Assembly (NCBI GenBank): GCA_023428695.1
Contig: JAEYWY010000008.1
Location: 77,615-141,614 of the forward strand
Source: Bacteroidota bacterium
GTDB lineage: Bacteria; Bacteroidota; Bacteroidia; Cytophagales; Cyclobacteriaceae
Direction of reading: 5' to 3'
Length of the DNA stretch: 64,000 bases
Numbering within the stretch: the first letter of the stretch is position 1; every line of letters starts with the position of its first letter. Shown here piece after piece: positions 8,049 to 16,565 of this stretch. The notes under the pieces are model-generated. The model was not told where the DNA came from and did not search any database. It was given only the letters and a program-made list of their open reading frames with translations. A program made the translations under genes and the position numbers.

Positions 8049-10609
8049 CAAGCGGAGTTACGGGCCGCGTTGATAATTCCGAACATACAACGTATCACAA
8101 GCTTCCTGTAGTGTGATTCAAAGGCTTTGTCCTTTTGATCGAGGTTACGTAATTGATACAATGCAAACTGCTGAATCGTTATCAACGGAAGGACAATGCG
8201 TTCTCTGAGTTTCACAGAGTCACGGTTGACAGGGTTGTTCTCCATTAATTCGGAATAGCCCGTGACCTCTAGTATCATTCTCACCGACAGGTTGAATTCG
8301 GCGTGCATGACTTTCCAGAATTCGCCAAATTCCTTGTCTTTTGCGAGATACGCCGTTGCCGGGAAGTAGCTTTTTGTAAGCGACATCATACTGTTGCTGA
8401 GCAGGGTCCGGAAAAACAAAGAAGTCCGGAACAGTCTCTGGAGATCTTTCATCCGACCCTGATTCTTCAGTTCCTTCAATGCGGATCCAACGCCGTAGAA
8501 CCCGGGAATGTTTTGTTTCATCTGCGCCCACGATCCAACAAACGGAATTGCCCGCAAATCTTCAAACTTGAGACTACCCGAATTACGTTTTACGGGGCGT
8601 GAACCAATATTTGTATCGCCAAAGAATGCGAGTGGCGTTATCTTCTCAAGGTAGTGAACGAACTTCGGATGTTTTTTCAGCGCGACATATGCTTTAAACC
8701 CTTCGTCGGCAAGTGCATCCATGAGTTCTTTTGCCTCGTCGCTGAAATGATTTCGCGTTCTGAAAACGGCGTTCTCAATTCCTGCTGAAAGCAACTGCTC
8801 AAGGTTGAACGAACACGAGAGTGGTTTACCAAAATTCGAACTGATGGTCTGACCCTGAATGGTCAATTGCACCTGCTTATCCTCGATGGTGTCTCCCAAT
8901 GAAGAGTAGAAGTCGTGTGTATTTCCACCACCTCGCGCCGGAGGTCCGCCGCGTCCATCGAAGAAGATTGCAGTGAATCCGTGTTGGCGCGTAATGCGTG
9001 TGAGGTTTTCCTTGGCCTTGAAGATCGACCAGTTTGCGCGCAGGTATCCGCCGTCTTTGGTGCCGTCGGAAAATCCGAGCATGATCGTTTGATTTCCTCC
9101 ACGCCGGCGCAAGTGCGCCTGGTATTCGGGAATGCTGTAGACTGCATTCATCACCTTTTCAGCGGCTTGCAGATCGTCGATGGTTTCGAAGAGTGGAACG
9201 ATATCGAGAGGAAGATCATTGTCCTTGGAGAGAATCAATTTCGCCAGCTGATATACACGAATTATATCGAGTGCTGATTGGCAGTTGCTGATCACATAGC
9301 GATGACAGCCTTCCGGGCCATTCTGTGCCTGAATCTGTCCGATGACATGGATGCTTTCAATAAGCTCAGCTACGAAGGGATCATCAAACTTCAATGCAGA
9401 TGGCTTGAAGTCCAGATTAAGAATTGTTTCGGTCTTTTTCTGCTCCGACCACGAATCAAAATCTTTGAGCTTCTTGTCTTTCGTCTGGAGCTTTGCAAGA
9501 ATGGCATTCCATACATCAGCGTGTTTCCGGCTGTCCTGCCGGATGTCCATGCTCGCGAAATAAAAACCGAAGATCTTCACTTTGAGGATGAAACTGTCGA
9601 GCAGATACAGGAACAACCCCTTATGCTGATTGATAAGCACGCCTCGGGCTTCCAGCAAATCCATGAGCAACTCATCCGGGTGGTTGTATATCTCACCGTA
9701 ACCGCCGTACGCAATTGGATAGATTTTTCGTTCTGCACGCGTGATGATGTGATCGACGCCCTTGAAAGTCAGACGTCGTTTGAGCCAGCGGATATCGCGG
9801 TGGTAACATTTCAACAACGTCTCCTGCAACCGCTGCGCCACACGCATTGTAATCTCATGCGTAACATATGGGTTGCCGTCGCGATCTCCACCCGGCCAGA
9901 AACCGATCTTGAACAGGTCGTAGTTCGTCCAGTCCTCGAGCTTCATGTTGAGACCGCTCATCAGCTTTGTAATGATCTCCGGGATGACGTTGTAAAACAC
10001 ATTCTCCAGGAACCAGCACAAGCTTACCGCCTCATCGTAAGGTGAAGGCTTTTCCTTGTTGATGAAGGGCGTTTTTCCAAGTTGCCGTAAAAGCAGGTTG
10101 ATATTTTCGAGTTTGTTTTCGCGAATCATCATTTCGAGGTCGTTGATGATCGCGAGTACGTTGCCAGGGTAGAATTGCGTGGGATGTGCGGTTAAGACAA
10201 CACGTACACTAAAGTCTTCGAGTTTCTTTTTCAGTTCTTCTTCCGCGTCTTCGGCCTTTGCTCTCACGAGCAGGGCGCTGACCGACCCAGCGCCGTTGAG
10301 ATCGTTAATCTGATCAAATGCAGCGTCTTCAATTGAATCAAACAAAACAACCTGGCGTTCCGCATATTGGATAATGCCAAACAAAAGATCGAATTGTTCT
10401 TCCGAGGTTGCCTTCGGTGTATAATCGGCAAAGAATTTCTTAATGATGGTTTTGGGATCCTTTCCAGCTTCAAAACCCTGTTCACAGGCCTGTTGCAACA
10501 GCGGCAGCAGCGTACCGGTGCGATAGATGCCTGTGTACGGAAGATTGAGAAAGAGACTGTTGTACATATGGTACCGTGTCGAAACAGTCTCGTTGAAAAG
10601 TCGCGGCAT
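8048..10609 (-). CDS. ppc: Phosphoenolpyruvate carboxylase
   Basis: 853 residues. Carboxylates phosphoenolpyruvate to oxaloacetate, refilling the citrate cycle. Seen motifs: VVLTAHPTQF with catalytic His142, FWPGGDRDGNPYVT (238-250), GFSDGTKDGG (about 511) and the mobile-loop motif FFDGRGGPPARGGGNTH (about 545-560). The C-terminus ends in AARNSA where most families end in a QNTG/RNTG-like tetrapeptide, which marks a divergent branch. The ATG at 10609 follows a clear promoter and a palindrome. It is translationally coupled to the mutarotase-like gene downstream. Confidence 0.97.
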   Translation of the reverse strand: MPRLFNETVSTRYHMYNSLFLNLPYTGIYRTGTLLPLLQQACEQGFEAGKDPKTIIKKFFADYTPKATSEEQFDLLFGIIQYAERQVVLFDSIEDAAFDQINDLNGAGSVSALLVRAKAEDAEEELKKKLEDFSVRVVLTAHPTQFYPGNVLAIINDLEMMIRENKLENINLLLRQLGKTPFINKEKPSPYDEAVSLCWFLENVFYNVIPEIITKLMSGLNMKLEDWTNYDLFKIGFWPGGDRDGNPYVTHEITMRVAQRLQETLLKCYHRDIRWLKRRLTFKGVDHIITRAERKIYPIAYGGYGEIYNHPDELLMDLLEARGVLINQHKGLFLYLLDSFILKVKIFGFYFASMDIRQDSRKHADVWNAILAKLQTKDKKLKDFDSWSEQKKTETILNLDFKPSALKFDDPFVAELIESIHVIGQIQAQNGPEGCHRYVISNCQSALDIIRVYQLAKLILSKDNDLPLDIVPLFETIDDLQAAEKVMNAVYSIPEYQAHLRRRGGNQTIMLGFSDGTKDGGYLRANWSIFKAKENLTRITRQHGFTAIFFDGRGGPPARGGGNTHDFYSSLGDTIEDKQVQLTIQGQTISSNFGKPLSCSFNLEQLLSAGIENAVFRTRNHFSDEAKELMDALADEGFKAYVALKKHPKFVHYLEKITPLAFFGDTNIGSRPVKRNSGSLKFEDLRAIPFVGSWAQMKQNIPGFYGVGSALKELKNQGRMKDLQRLFRTSLFFRTLLSNSMMSLTKSYFPATAYLAKDKEFGEFWKVMHAEFNLSVRMILEVTGYSELMENNPVNRDSVKLRERIVLPLITIQQFALYQLRNLDQKDKAFESHYRKLVIRCMFGIINAARNSA

Positions 10610-10613
10610 AGTC

Positions 10614-10630
10614 GATGGTTAAAAACCATC
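10614..10630 (-). promoter_or_regulatory. Palindrome at the ppc transcript start
   Basis: Seven-base arms GATGGTT and AACCATC are separated by AAA. The site overlaps the last base of the -7 element and ends four bases before the ppc start codon. It could be a repressor operator over the transcription start or a 5' stem-loop. Confidence 0.5.
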
Positions 10631-10661
10631 AAAGTTATCAAAACCTGCCCGGAGGTCGAAA
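10630..10661 (-). promoter_or_regulatory. Promoter for ppc
   Basis: The minus strand shows TTTC, a 20-base spacer, then TAACTTTG, an exact TAnnTTTG element. The start codon follows 20 bases later, giving a very short leader. This form fits the Bacteroidota primary sigma factor. Confidence 0.55.
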
Positions 10662-10796
10662 GTGCCGGAGGGATTTAGCAATATTATTTTCGGAAACGTT
10701 TTCGGGAGGCTTCTTCTCAGAATTGGGTGGCAATCACGTGCGATTATTGAAATTATGTCAGGATGTGAACACCCATGCCCACATCCCGACGGTGTA

Positions 10797-11204
10797 TTAT
10801 TCCGTTACGTGACCCTTGATCGAGAGCCTGACAGCTCCATCAGGAATGTTTGCATTCACGGTAACGGTCTTGTTGAACGCTCCGGGATTTGCTGCGTTGT
10901 AGGTGGCGCTAACAAATCCTTCTGCGCCCGGTGCAATCGGGTCCTTTGAATAGTCAGCAACCGTGCAACCGCAGGATGCCTGAACTGAACTGATCACAAG
11001 CGGGGCGTCTCCGTTGTTCGTGAACGTGAACTTGTGCGTTACCGGCACGTTTCTTTTGATCGTACCAAAGTCGTGAACAAGTGACTCGAACTTAAGCGAG
11101 GCGTCAAATGCCTTTCGGAACGAGTAACCCGGGACTGCACATAGCTGGGACAAGACGACTACCAGCGTTACCAGCACGCCGGCGTAGATTGACATTCTTT
11201 TCAT
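10797..11204 (-). CDS. Exported DUF1573 protein
   Basis: 135 residues. A signal peptide (about residues 1-26) is followed by one DUF1573 immunoglobulin-like domain: HDFGTIKRNVPVTHKFTFTN, then VQASCGCT, then a beta-rich end with TVTVNANIPDG. The paired cysteines in SCGCT are typical. These proteins are very common in Bacteroidota envelopes, but their function is not established. It stands alone: 187 bp before it lies the ppc start region, and 148 bp behind its start is the divergent histidine kinase. Confidence 0.88.
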   Translation of the reverse strand: MKRMSIYAGVLVTLVVVLSQLCAVPGYSFRKAFDASLKFESLVHDFGTIKRNVPVTHKFTFTNNGDAPLVISSVQASCGCTVADYSKDPIAPGAEGFVSATYNAANPGAFNKTVTVNANIPDGAVRLSIKGHVTE

Positions 11205-11352
11205 GACGGTTTACATTTTTAGGTTTTTACATGCGATTAATGATTCAAATGTCGGGTAAACCAATCTGGGAGGGTGTTAATGAAAACTCAATTCTTGTTA
11301 ATGGAATGTTAAAGTATTCTGCTTCAAATTCTATAAAAGTTATCTTTACACT

Positions 11353-12618
11353 GTGAAAAACGCTACCATCCGGCGTATCGTCCTCCTTGCAGTGCTCAGC
11401 ATTGCAGGTATTACTATTACCCAACTCTATTGGGTAAAACGAGCTTTTGATCTCAAGGAAGACGAATTCGAGCGGACAGTATTCACTGCGCTGTACAATG
11501 TTGCCCAACAGATATACGAGATCAATCAAACGCCATCGCCCGCTGCGAATCCTGTGAAACAGGTTTCGACCAACTACTTCGTTGTAATGGCCAACAACGA
11601 GATGGACCCGGGTCTTATTGAATACCTTCTTCGAAATGAATTTGAGAAAAGGAACCTGATTGTCGACTTCGAATACGGTGTGTACGACTGCAGCAGCGCT
11701 GCGATGCTTTATGGCGACTACGTTCCACTGCGCACTGCGAAGGACAAGATTACCAGCAAGAATTTTCCACAATGGGCGAGTCAGGGCTACCATTTTGGTG
11801 TGCAGTTTCCAAACCGTGAAGCTCACCTCCTCAACCAGATGGGTATCTGGTCATTCTCTTCAATCGTGTTACTGCTCGTAATTGTGTTTTTTGCGTACAC
11901 GCTTTTTGTTATTCTCAAACAGAAACGGCTATCGGAAATCCAGAAGGATTTCATCAACAATATGACACATGAGTTCAAGACTCCGATAGCGACCATTGCT
12001 GTTTCGGCTGAAGTCTTGAAGGATCCGGACATTATACAGCAGCCTGAGCGCTTGAGAAACTATACTGCGATTATTGAAAAGGAGAACACGCGACTGAAGC
12101 ATCATGTCGACCGGGTGTTGCAGATGGCACAACTTGATAAGGAAGGGCACGGTTACAAGAAGGAGCAGATTGATGTACATCAGCTGCTTGACGATGCCAT
12201 CGCAAATCTGGCGATCGCCCTGGAGGAAAAAACGGGCTCGGTTCGAGTTGAAAAAGATGCCAGCAAGACCATTGTTTCGGGTGACAAGCTTCATTTGACG
12301 AATGTGTTTGGGAATCTGTTGGACAATGCGATCAAATATTGTCGCGGCTGCGCAGAAATTACGCTGCGAACACTAAACCACACGAATGGAATCACCGTTG
12401 AAGTCACAGACAACGGAATCGGAATCAACGCCGAAGACCAGCGACGTATTTTTCAGAAGTTTTACCGCGTGCCCACGGGAAACGTGCACGATGTGAAAGG
12501 TTTCGGGTTGGGGCTAAGTTACGTCAAGACCGTGGTTGAGGGCCACGGGGGAAGTATTTCGGTACAAAGCGAACCAGGAAAAGGCAGTACCTTCCGGATT
12601 CAACTTCCCTTTAAATAA
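11353..12618 (+). CDS. Two-transmembrane sensor histidine kinase (RprX-like)
   Basis: 421 residues. Membrane segments near 8-28 and 166-189 bracket a periplasmic sensor domain of about 135 residues. HisKA follows with MTHEFKTP (phospho-accepting His206), then the ATPase boxes NLLDNAIKYC, DNGIGI and GFGLGLSY. Layout and neighbour resemble RprX/RprY of Bacteroides. The start is GTG at 11353; no in-frame ATG lies nearby, and a TATCTTTA element ends only a few bases upstream, so the transcript may be nearly leaderless. The response regulator follows 21 bp downstream. Confidence 0.93.
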   Translation: MKNATIRRIVLLAVLSIAGITITQLYWVKRAFDLKEDEFERTVFTALYNVAQQIYEINQTPSPAANPVKQVSTNYFVVMANNEMDPGLIEYLLRNEFEKRNLIVDFEYGVYDCSSAAMLYGDYVPLRTAKDKITSKNFPQWASQGYHFGVQFPNREAHLLNQMGIWSFSSIVLLLVIVFFAYTLFVILKQKRLSEIQKDFINNMTHEFKTPIATIAVSAEVLKDPDIIQQPERLRNYTAIIEKENTRLKHHVDRVLQMAQLDKEGHGYKKEQIDVHQLLDDAIANLAIALEEKTGSVRVEKDASKTIVSGDKLHLTNVFGNLLDNAIKYCRGCAEITLRTLNHTNGITVEVTDNGIGINAEDQRRIFQKFYRVPTGNVHDVKGFGLGLSYVKTVVEGHGGSISVQSEPGKGSTFRIQLPFK

Positions 12619-12639
12619 TTGCAAACCAAATTATTCTCT

Positions 12640-13344
12640 ATGGCGAAAAATATTCTGCTCGTAGAAGATGATCCGAGTCTGGGCTTTGTAATCAAAGACA
12701 ACCTGGGAATCAAGGGTTACAACGTCACGCTGTGCAAGGACGGTGAAGAAGGAGAGCAGACGTTCCGAAAAGGAGAATTCGACCTTTGCATTTTCGATGT
12801 AATGTTGCCCCGCAAAGACGGGTTCTCCCTCGCACGCAGCGTTCGCGAACGCAATAAAAATGTGCCGATAATCTTTCTCACTGCAAAGGCGATGACGGAG
12901 GACAAACTCGAAGGCTTCCGCACAGGCGCCGATGACTACGTGACAAAGCCATTCAGTCTTGAAGAGTTATACTTTCGCATCGAGGTCTTTCTGCGAAGAA
13001 GTCACGATCAAAGCAATGAACCCGCCACATCATTTCAAATAGGGGAATATCAATTCGATCCATCACGCCTTACAATCCGTCGCAACGGACAGCAACGTTC
13101 CCTCACACAAAAAGAAGCTGAAGTACTGCGTTATCTTTGTCAGAACCGCGAACGGGTGCTAAAGCGTGAAGAAATCCTCAACAAGATATGGGGCAATGAC
13201 GACTACTTTATGGGGCGAAGCCTTGACGTTTTCATTTCAAAACTCCGCAAATACCTTAAGGACGATCCTGCGATTCAGATCGCCAATTATCATGGTGTTG
13301 GGTTCCGCCTTGAAGTAGTCACTTCGTCTGCGGAAAAGCTTTAG
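12640..13344 (+). CDS. OmpR-family response regulator (RprY-like)
   Basis: 234 residues. Receiver domain with acidic pair Asp10-Asp11, phospho-acceptor Asp53 (CIFDVMLP), Thr81 and Lys103, then a winged-helix DNA-binding domain (about 135-228) containing LTQKEAEVLRYLCQNRERVLKRE-type sequence. It is the partner of the kinase upstream. The ATG at 12640 gives MAKNILLVEDD; a TTG touching the kinase stop was rejected. Its stop codon overlaps the stop codon of the convergent moxR gene within the bases TTAG. Confidence 0.95.
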   Translation: MAKNILLVEDDPSLGFVIKDNLGIKGYNVTLCKDGEEGEQTFRKGEFDLCIFDVMLPRKDGFSLARSVRERNKNVPIIFLTAKAMTEDKLEGFRTGADDYVTKPFSLEELYFRIEVFLRRSHDQSNEPATSFQIGEYQFDPSRLTIRRNGQQRSLTQKEAEVLRYLCQNRERVLKREEILNKIWGNDDYFMGRSLDVFISKLRKYLKDDPAIQIANYHGVGFRLEVVTSSAEKL

Positions 13345-14309
13345 AGAAGTTTTTCGATAATGTCGTCAACCGTTATCCCTTCGGCCTCGGCCTTGAAGTT
13401 TCTCACGATACGATGACGTAGAACAGGTTTCGCGATTGCCTGCACATCTTCAATGTCGGGCGAATACTTTCCATTAAGCAAGGCATTGCATTTTGATCCT
13501 AGCACAAGAAACTGTGATGCTCTCGGGCCGGCTCCCCAGTCGAGGAATTCGTTAGCCAATGCATTGGCCGTACCGTTGGTGTGTGGCCTCGTCTTGTTTA
13601 CAAGCGTCACGGCATACTCTATCACGTTGTCGGGAACGGGTACTCTTCTGACGAGGTGCTGAAAGTATGCGATTTGATCCCCGGTCAGCACTTTATTTAT
13701 CGCCTTCGTTTCGTCGGTCGTTGTACTTTTTACCACCTCGACCTCTTCACGGAATGAAGGATACGTAAGCATGATATTGAACATGAAACGGTCCAACTGT
13801 GCTTCTGGCAGAGGATATGTTCCTTCCTGTTCAATGGGATTTTGTGTTGCAAGAACAAAGAAAGGACGCGGCAAAGGATACCGCTCCCCTGCGATAGTAA
13901 CCGCATACTCCTGCATTGACTCAAGCAATGCAGCCTGTGTTTTTGGAGGAGTCCGGTTAATTTCGTCAGCAAGGATAATGTTCGCGAATACAGGGCCCTT
14001 AACAAACTTGAAGTTTCTTTCCTTGTCCATTGTTTCCGCTCCAACGATGTCGGAAGGCATCAGGTCGGGGGTGAACTGGATTCGCTTAAACTGGAGGTCA
14101 AGTGAAGTGGCGATGGTGTGAACCAGTAACGTTTTCGCCAGTCCGGGTACACCCACAAGAAGTGAATGACCCTGGCAAAATATTGCGGTCAGCACCTGAC
14201 GAATTACGTCATCCTGCCCGATCACAACTTTCGATATCTCGAGTCGTAAATCCTTATATGCAGCCGCAAGTGCGTCGGCCGCCTCAACATCGGAAGCAAA
14301 ATTGGTCAT
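13341..14309 (-). CDS. MoxR-family AAA+ ATPase
   Basis: 322 residues. Walker A GVPGLAKT (53-60), Walker B ILADEINR (Asp115, Glu116), and sensor ATQNPIEQEGTYPLPEAQLDRF are all clear. MoxR ATPases act as chaperones that help mature protein complexes, often with von Willebrand A proteins, but no such gene is adjacent here; instead the gene follows three exported foldase-type genes. The ATG at 14309 lies 2 bp after the surA-like stop. Confidence 0.95.
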   Translation of the reverse strand: MTNFASDVEAADALAAAYKDLRLEISKVVIGQDDVIRQVLTAIFCQGHSLLVGVPGLAKTLLVHTIATSLDLQFKRIQFTPDLMPSDIVGAETMDKERNFKFVKGPVFANIILADEINRTPPKTQAALLESMQEYAVTIAGERYPLPRPFFVLATQNPIEQEGTYPLPEAQLDRFMFNIMLTYPSFREEVEVVKSTTTDETKAINKVLTGDQIAYFQHLVRRVPVPDNVIEYAVTLVNKTRPHTNGTANALANEFLDWGAGPRASQFLVLGSKCNALLNGKYSPDIEDVQAIAKPVLRHRIVRNFKAEAEGITVDDIIEKLL

Positions 14310-14311
14310 GG

Positions 14312-15661
14312 TCAATTGTCTAGGATTCCACAAAAATCGTAGCTCTCATCGATACTAATAAACACATCCTTTCTTGCATTCTGAAACCATTTCTGAAGAA
14401 GGCCGTCCTTTTTGTGATTTAAGGTCGCTCTTTGAATGCGCGTCCAGTCCTTTTCAAGGGAGGCCTGGTGTGGTGGCGTCCTGGATTTGTAATATAAAAT
14501 TCGAACAGCGTCCTTGCCATCGTCCGTGCGGTACACGATAGGGCGGGAGACGTCTCCCACTTTCATCGTATCGACGGTAAAAAAGATCACGGGATCCAAT
14601 TCATCAACGAGAAGGCGGGTATTGTTGTCGCGATCGGCGAAAAATCCGCCGTTGCCCTTGGTTTCCACGTCATCGGAATATTCTTTGGCAGCGCGTTCAA
14701 ACTTGACCGAATCGTGAATAACGAGGCTGCGAAGGCTGTCGAGGTATTTCGTTGCCCGTTGCAGATCTTCTTCCGAAGGGCGAGGCGAAATCAGGATATG
14801 TCTTGAGTGATACTCATTTCCTCTGCGTTCCAGCAATTGCATGATGTGAATACCAAAGTCAGTTTCAAATGGCATGGAGATTTCACCGGTTTTAAGTTTG
14901 AAGGCCATCGCTTCGTATTCCGGCACCATGCGTCCGCGACCGACCCAACCCATATCGCCACCGTTGCCAACGACACTGGGATCATCGGAAAACTCGCGGG
15001 CAAGCTTGCTGAAATCTTCACCTGTAAGAATGCGGTTTCGGATTTCGATAAGTTTAGCTTTCGTAAGTTCCTTTTGCGCATTGTTTACTTCTGCCACTTT
15101 TACGATCTGCCCCACTTCAACGGATGCAGAAAAGTAATCGAGACTGTCTTTGGGAATACGGTTAAAAAAGCGCCTCACTTCTGAAGGCGTGACTTTCACA
15201 TTGTCGGTGATATGTTCCTCCATACGACTGACCACCATCTGTTCGCGAATTTGTTCGCGAAGCTCAAGGCGGATCTGTTCCATCGTCTTGCCATAAATGG
15301 CTTCGAGTTCATCAACCGTTTTCCCCGACTGTGACAGAATGATATCCATACGTTGTTTTGTATTCGCATCCACCTCTGCATCGAGAACGACTACCGAGTC
15401 GATCTCGGCCTTTGCCATCATCAGTTTACCACGAACGAGCAATGCGAGATACTGGCACCGAATACGTTCGGAAGGCGTTCCTCCATTTGCCAGGTAATCC
15501 TGATATGCACGTTCGAGGTCCGACTTCAATACGATATAGTTATCGATTTTTGCAATGATTTCATCAACGACAAAGCCTTCCTCCTGCGCGGTGGCGAACA
15601 TGGCCGGAAACATCAGCATCACCGACACAACAAAGGCCCTTATTTTCACGATGTACTTCAT
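14312..15661 (-). CDS. surA: SurA-like periplasmic chaperone with two parvulin domains
   Basis: 449 residues. Signal peptide (1-25, ending ATAQ), an N-terminal chaperone region (about 30-170), then two PpiC/parvulin regions (about 170-275 and 278-390). The first holds GEDFSKLAREFSDDPSVVGNG-type sequence and GWVGRGRMVPEYEAMAF; the second has HSRHILI and VKFERAAKEYSDD. SurA-type proteins guide outer-membrane proteins through the periplasm. It is the third of three tandem foldase-type genes, separated from its neighbours by 2 bp on each side. The symbol rests on domain layout and length. Confidence 0.85.
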   Translation of the reverse strand: MKYIVKIRAFVVSVMLMFPAMFATAQEEGFVVDEIIAKIDNYIVLKSDLERAYQDYLANGGTPSERIRCQYLALLVRGKLMMAKAEIDSVVVLDAEVDANTKQRMDIILSQSGKTVDELEAIYGKTMEQIRLELREQIREQMVVSRMEEHITDNVKVTPSEVRRFFNRIPKDSLDYFSASVEVGQIVKVAEVNNAQKELTKAKLIEIRNRILTGEDFSKLAREFSDDPSVVGNGGDMGWVGRGRMVPEYEAMAFKLKTGEISMPFETDFGIHIMQLLERRGNEYHSRHILISPRPSEEDLQRATKYLDSLRSLVIHDSVKFERAAKEYSDDVETKGNGGFFADRDNNTRLLVDELDPVIFFTVDTMKVGDVSRPIVYRTDDGKDAVRILYYKSRTPPHQASLEKDWTRIQRATLNHKKDGLLQKWFQNARKDVFISIDESYDFCGILDN

Positions 15662-15663
15662 AA

Positions 15664-16545
15664 TTACTTATAGATCTCAAATTTCTTGTCCTCCAATGCC
15701 TTGTCGAAGACTTCATCCTCCAACTGCCGCGCCAGGAACACTTTTCTTTTATTCAAAATGATGTTTCGGATCTCGTTCCGTACAAATTCCAGGGGAGAAA
15801 CATTGTCCGTAATCCGGTAGTTATCCACTTTAAGAAAGTAAAGATAGTTATCATCAGATGCTTCATAATAGGGATTTGCCTTAAGGAACTGGATTTTATT
15901 TGGAATTTCTGACATCGGGCTGTTCCTGACGAGGTCATCAAAAACCATCCAGCTTGAGTCAGCAATCTGGTATGCAGCCGCAAAACTAAGGCAATACGAC
16001 TTCAGTTCGCGTTCGTCCTTATCGCGGTTCGAAGTAATCATTTCCTTGATTTTATCCGTCTTTGGGGCAGTTTTCGGCACCTTGATAAAGGTCGCCTGTA
16101 CGATGTTCTGCTTCAGGATGAAGTTGTCAATATTATCCTTGTAGTACGCTTCGATCTCCTGGTGACTTATGGTTGTATCGAGCTTCTGCTTTACGTAGAA
16201 GGTCTGGTACTCGTAGGCGATAATACTGTACCGATAGTCGAGGATTTTACGCTCGACTTCGGCCTCGTTTATGTCCATCTTGCGGGTCGCTTCCTGAATG
16301 AGAAGCTGTTTTCTTATCCAGCTGTTGATGTAGGCCTCGACGCGCTGTGCACTGTCAGCTTCAGGCGTACCGGACGGGGTTATGCCCCGGAGTTCGTCGT
16401 GATACAGATAGCTGCCTTCCACCCGCGCCACCGGTTTTCGATCCTGTTCACCCGGGCGGATACGGTGGCAGGACGTGATGAAAAATGTGGCGAGCGCACA
16501 TAAGAATGCCAGTTTAGATCCCTTGTGGAGACTCAGCGTCAGCAT
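15664..16545 (-). CDS. Lipoprotein with SurA-N-like region, no clear parvulin domain
   Basis: 293 residues. A lipoprotein signal ends in FFITSC (Cys26). The body is mostly helical and charged, with WIRKQLLIQEATRK and repeated helices typical of the SurA N-terminal chaperone segment, but I find no parvulin signature. It may be a chaperone-only member of the trio. The ATG at 16545 is preceded by GAGAAGGA at good spacing; the GTG that touches the upstream stop codon (16566) was rejected for that reason and because it would lengthen the signal peptide. It sits between two parvulin genes. Confidence 0.75.
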   Translation of the reverse strand: MLTLSLHKGSKLAFLCALATFFITSCHRIRPGEQDRKPVARVEGSYLYHDELRGITPSGTPEADSAQRVEAYINSWIRKQLLIQEATRKMDINEAEVERKILDYRYSIIAYEYQTFYVKQKLDTTISHQEIEAYYKDNIDNFILKQNIVQATFIKVPKTAPKTDKIKEMITSNRDKDERELKSYCLSFAAAYQIADSSWMVFDDLVRNSPMSEIPNKIQFLKANPYYEASDDNYLYFLKVDNYRITDNVSPLEFVRNEIRNIILNKRKVFLARQLEDEVFDKALEDKKFEIYK

Positions 16546-16565
16546 ATGATCCAGCGTCCTTCTCA

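Noticed and set aside
9278..10045. Long plus-strand open frame (255 codons) opposite ppc
   Set aside because: It lies wholly antisense to the conserved ppc coding region; no recognisable domain or ribosome site.
11245..11826. Minus-strand open frame of 193 codons opposite the RprX-like kinase
   Set aside because: Antisense shadow of a well-supported kinase; no family features.
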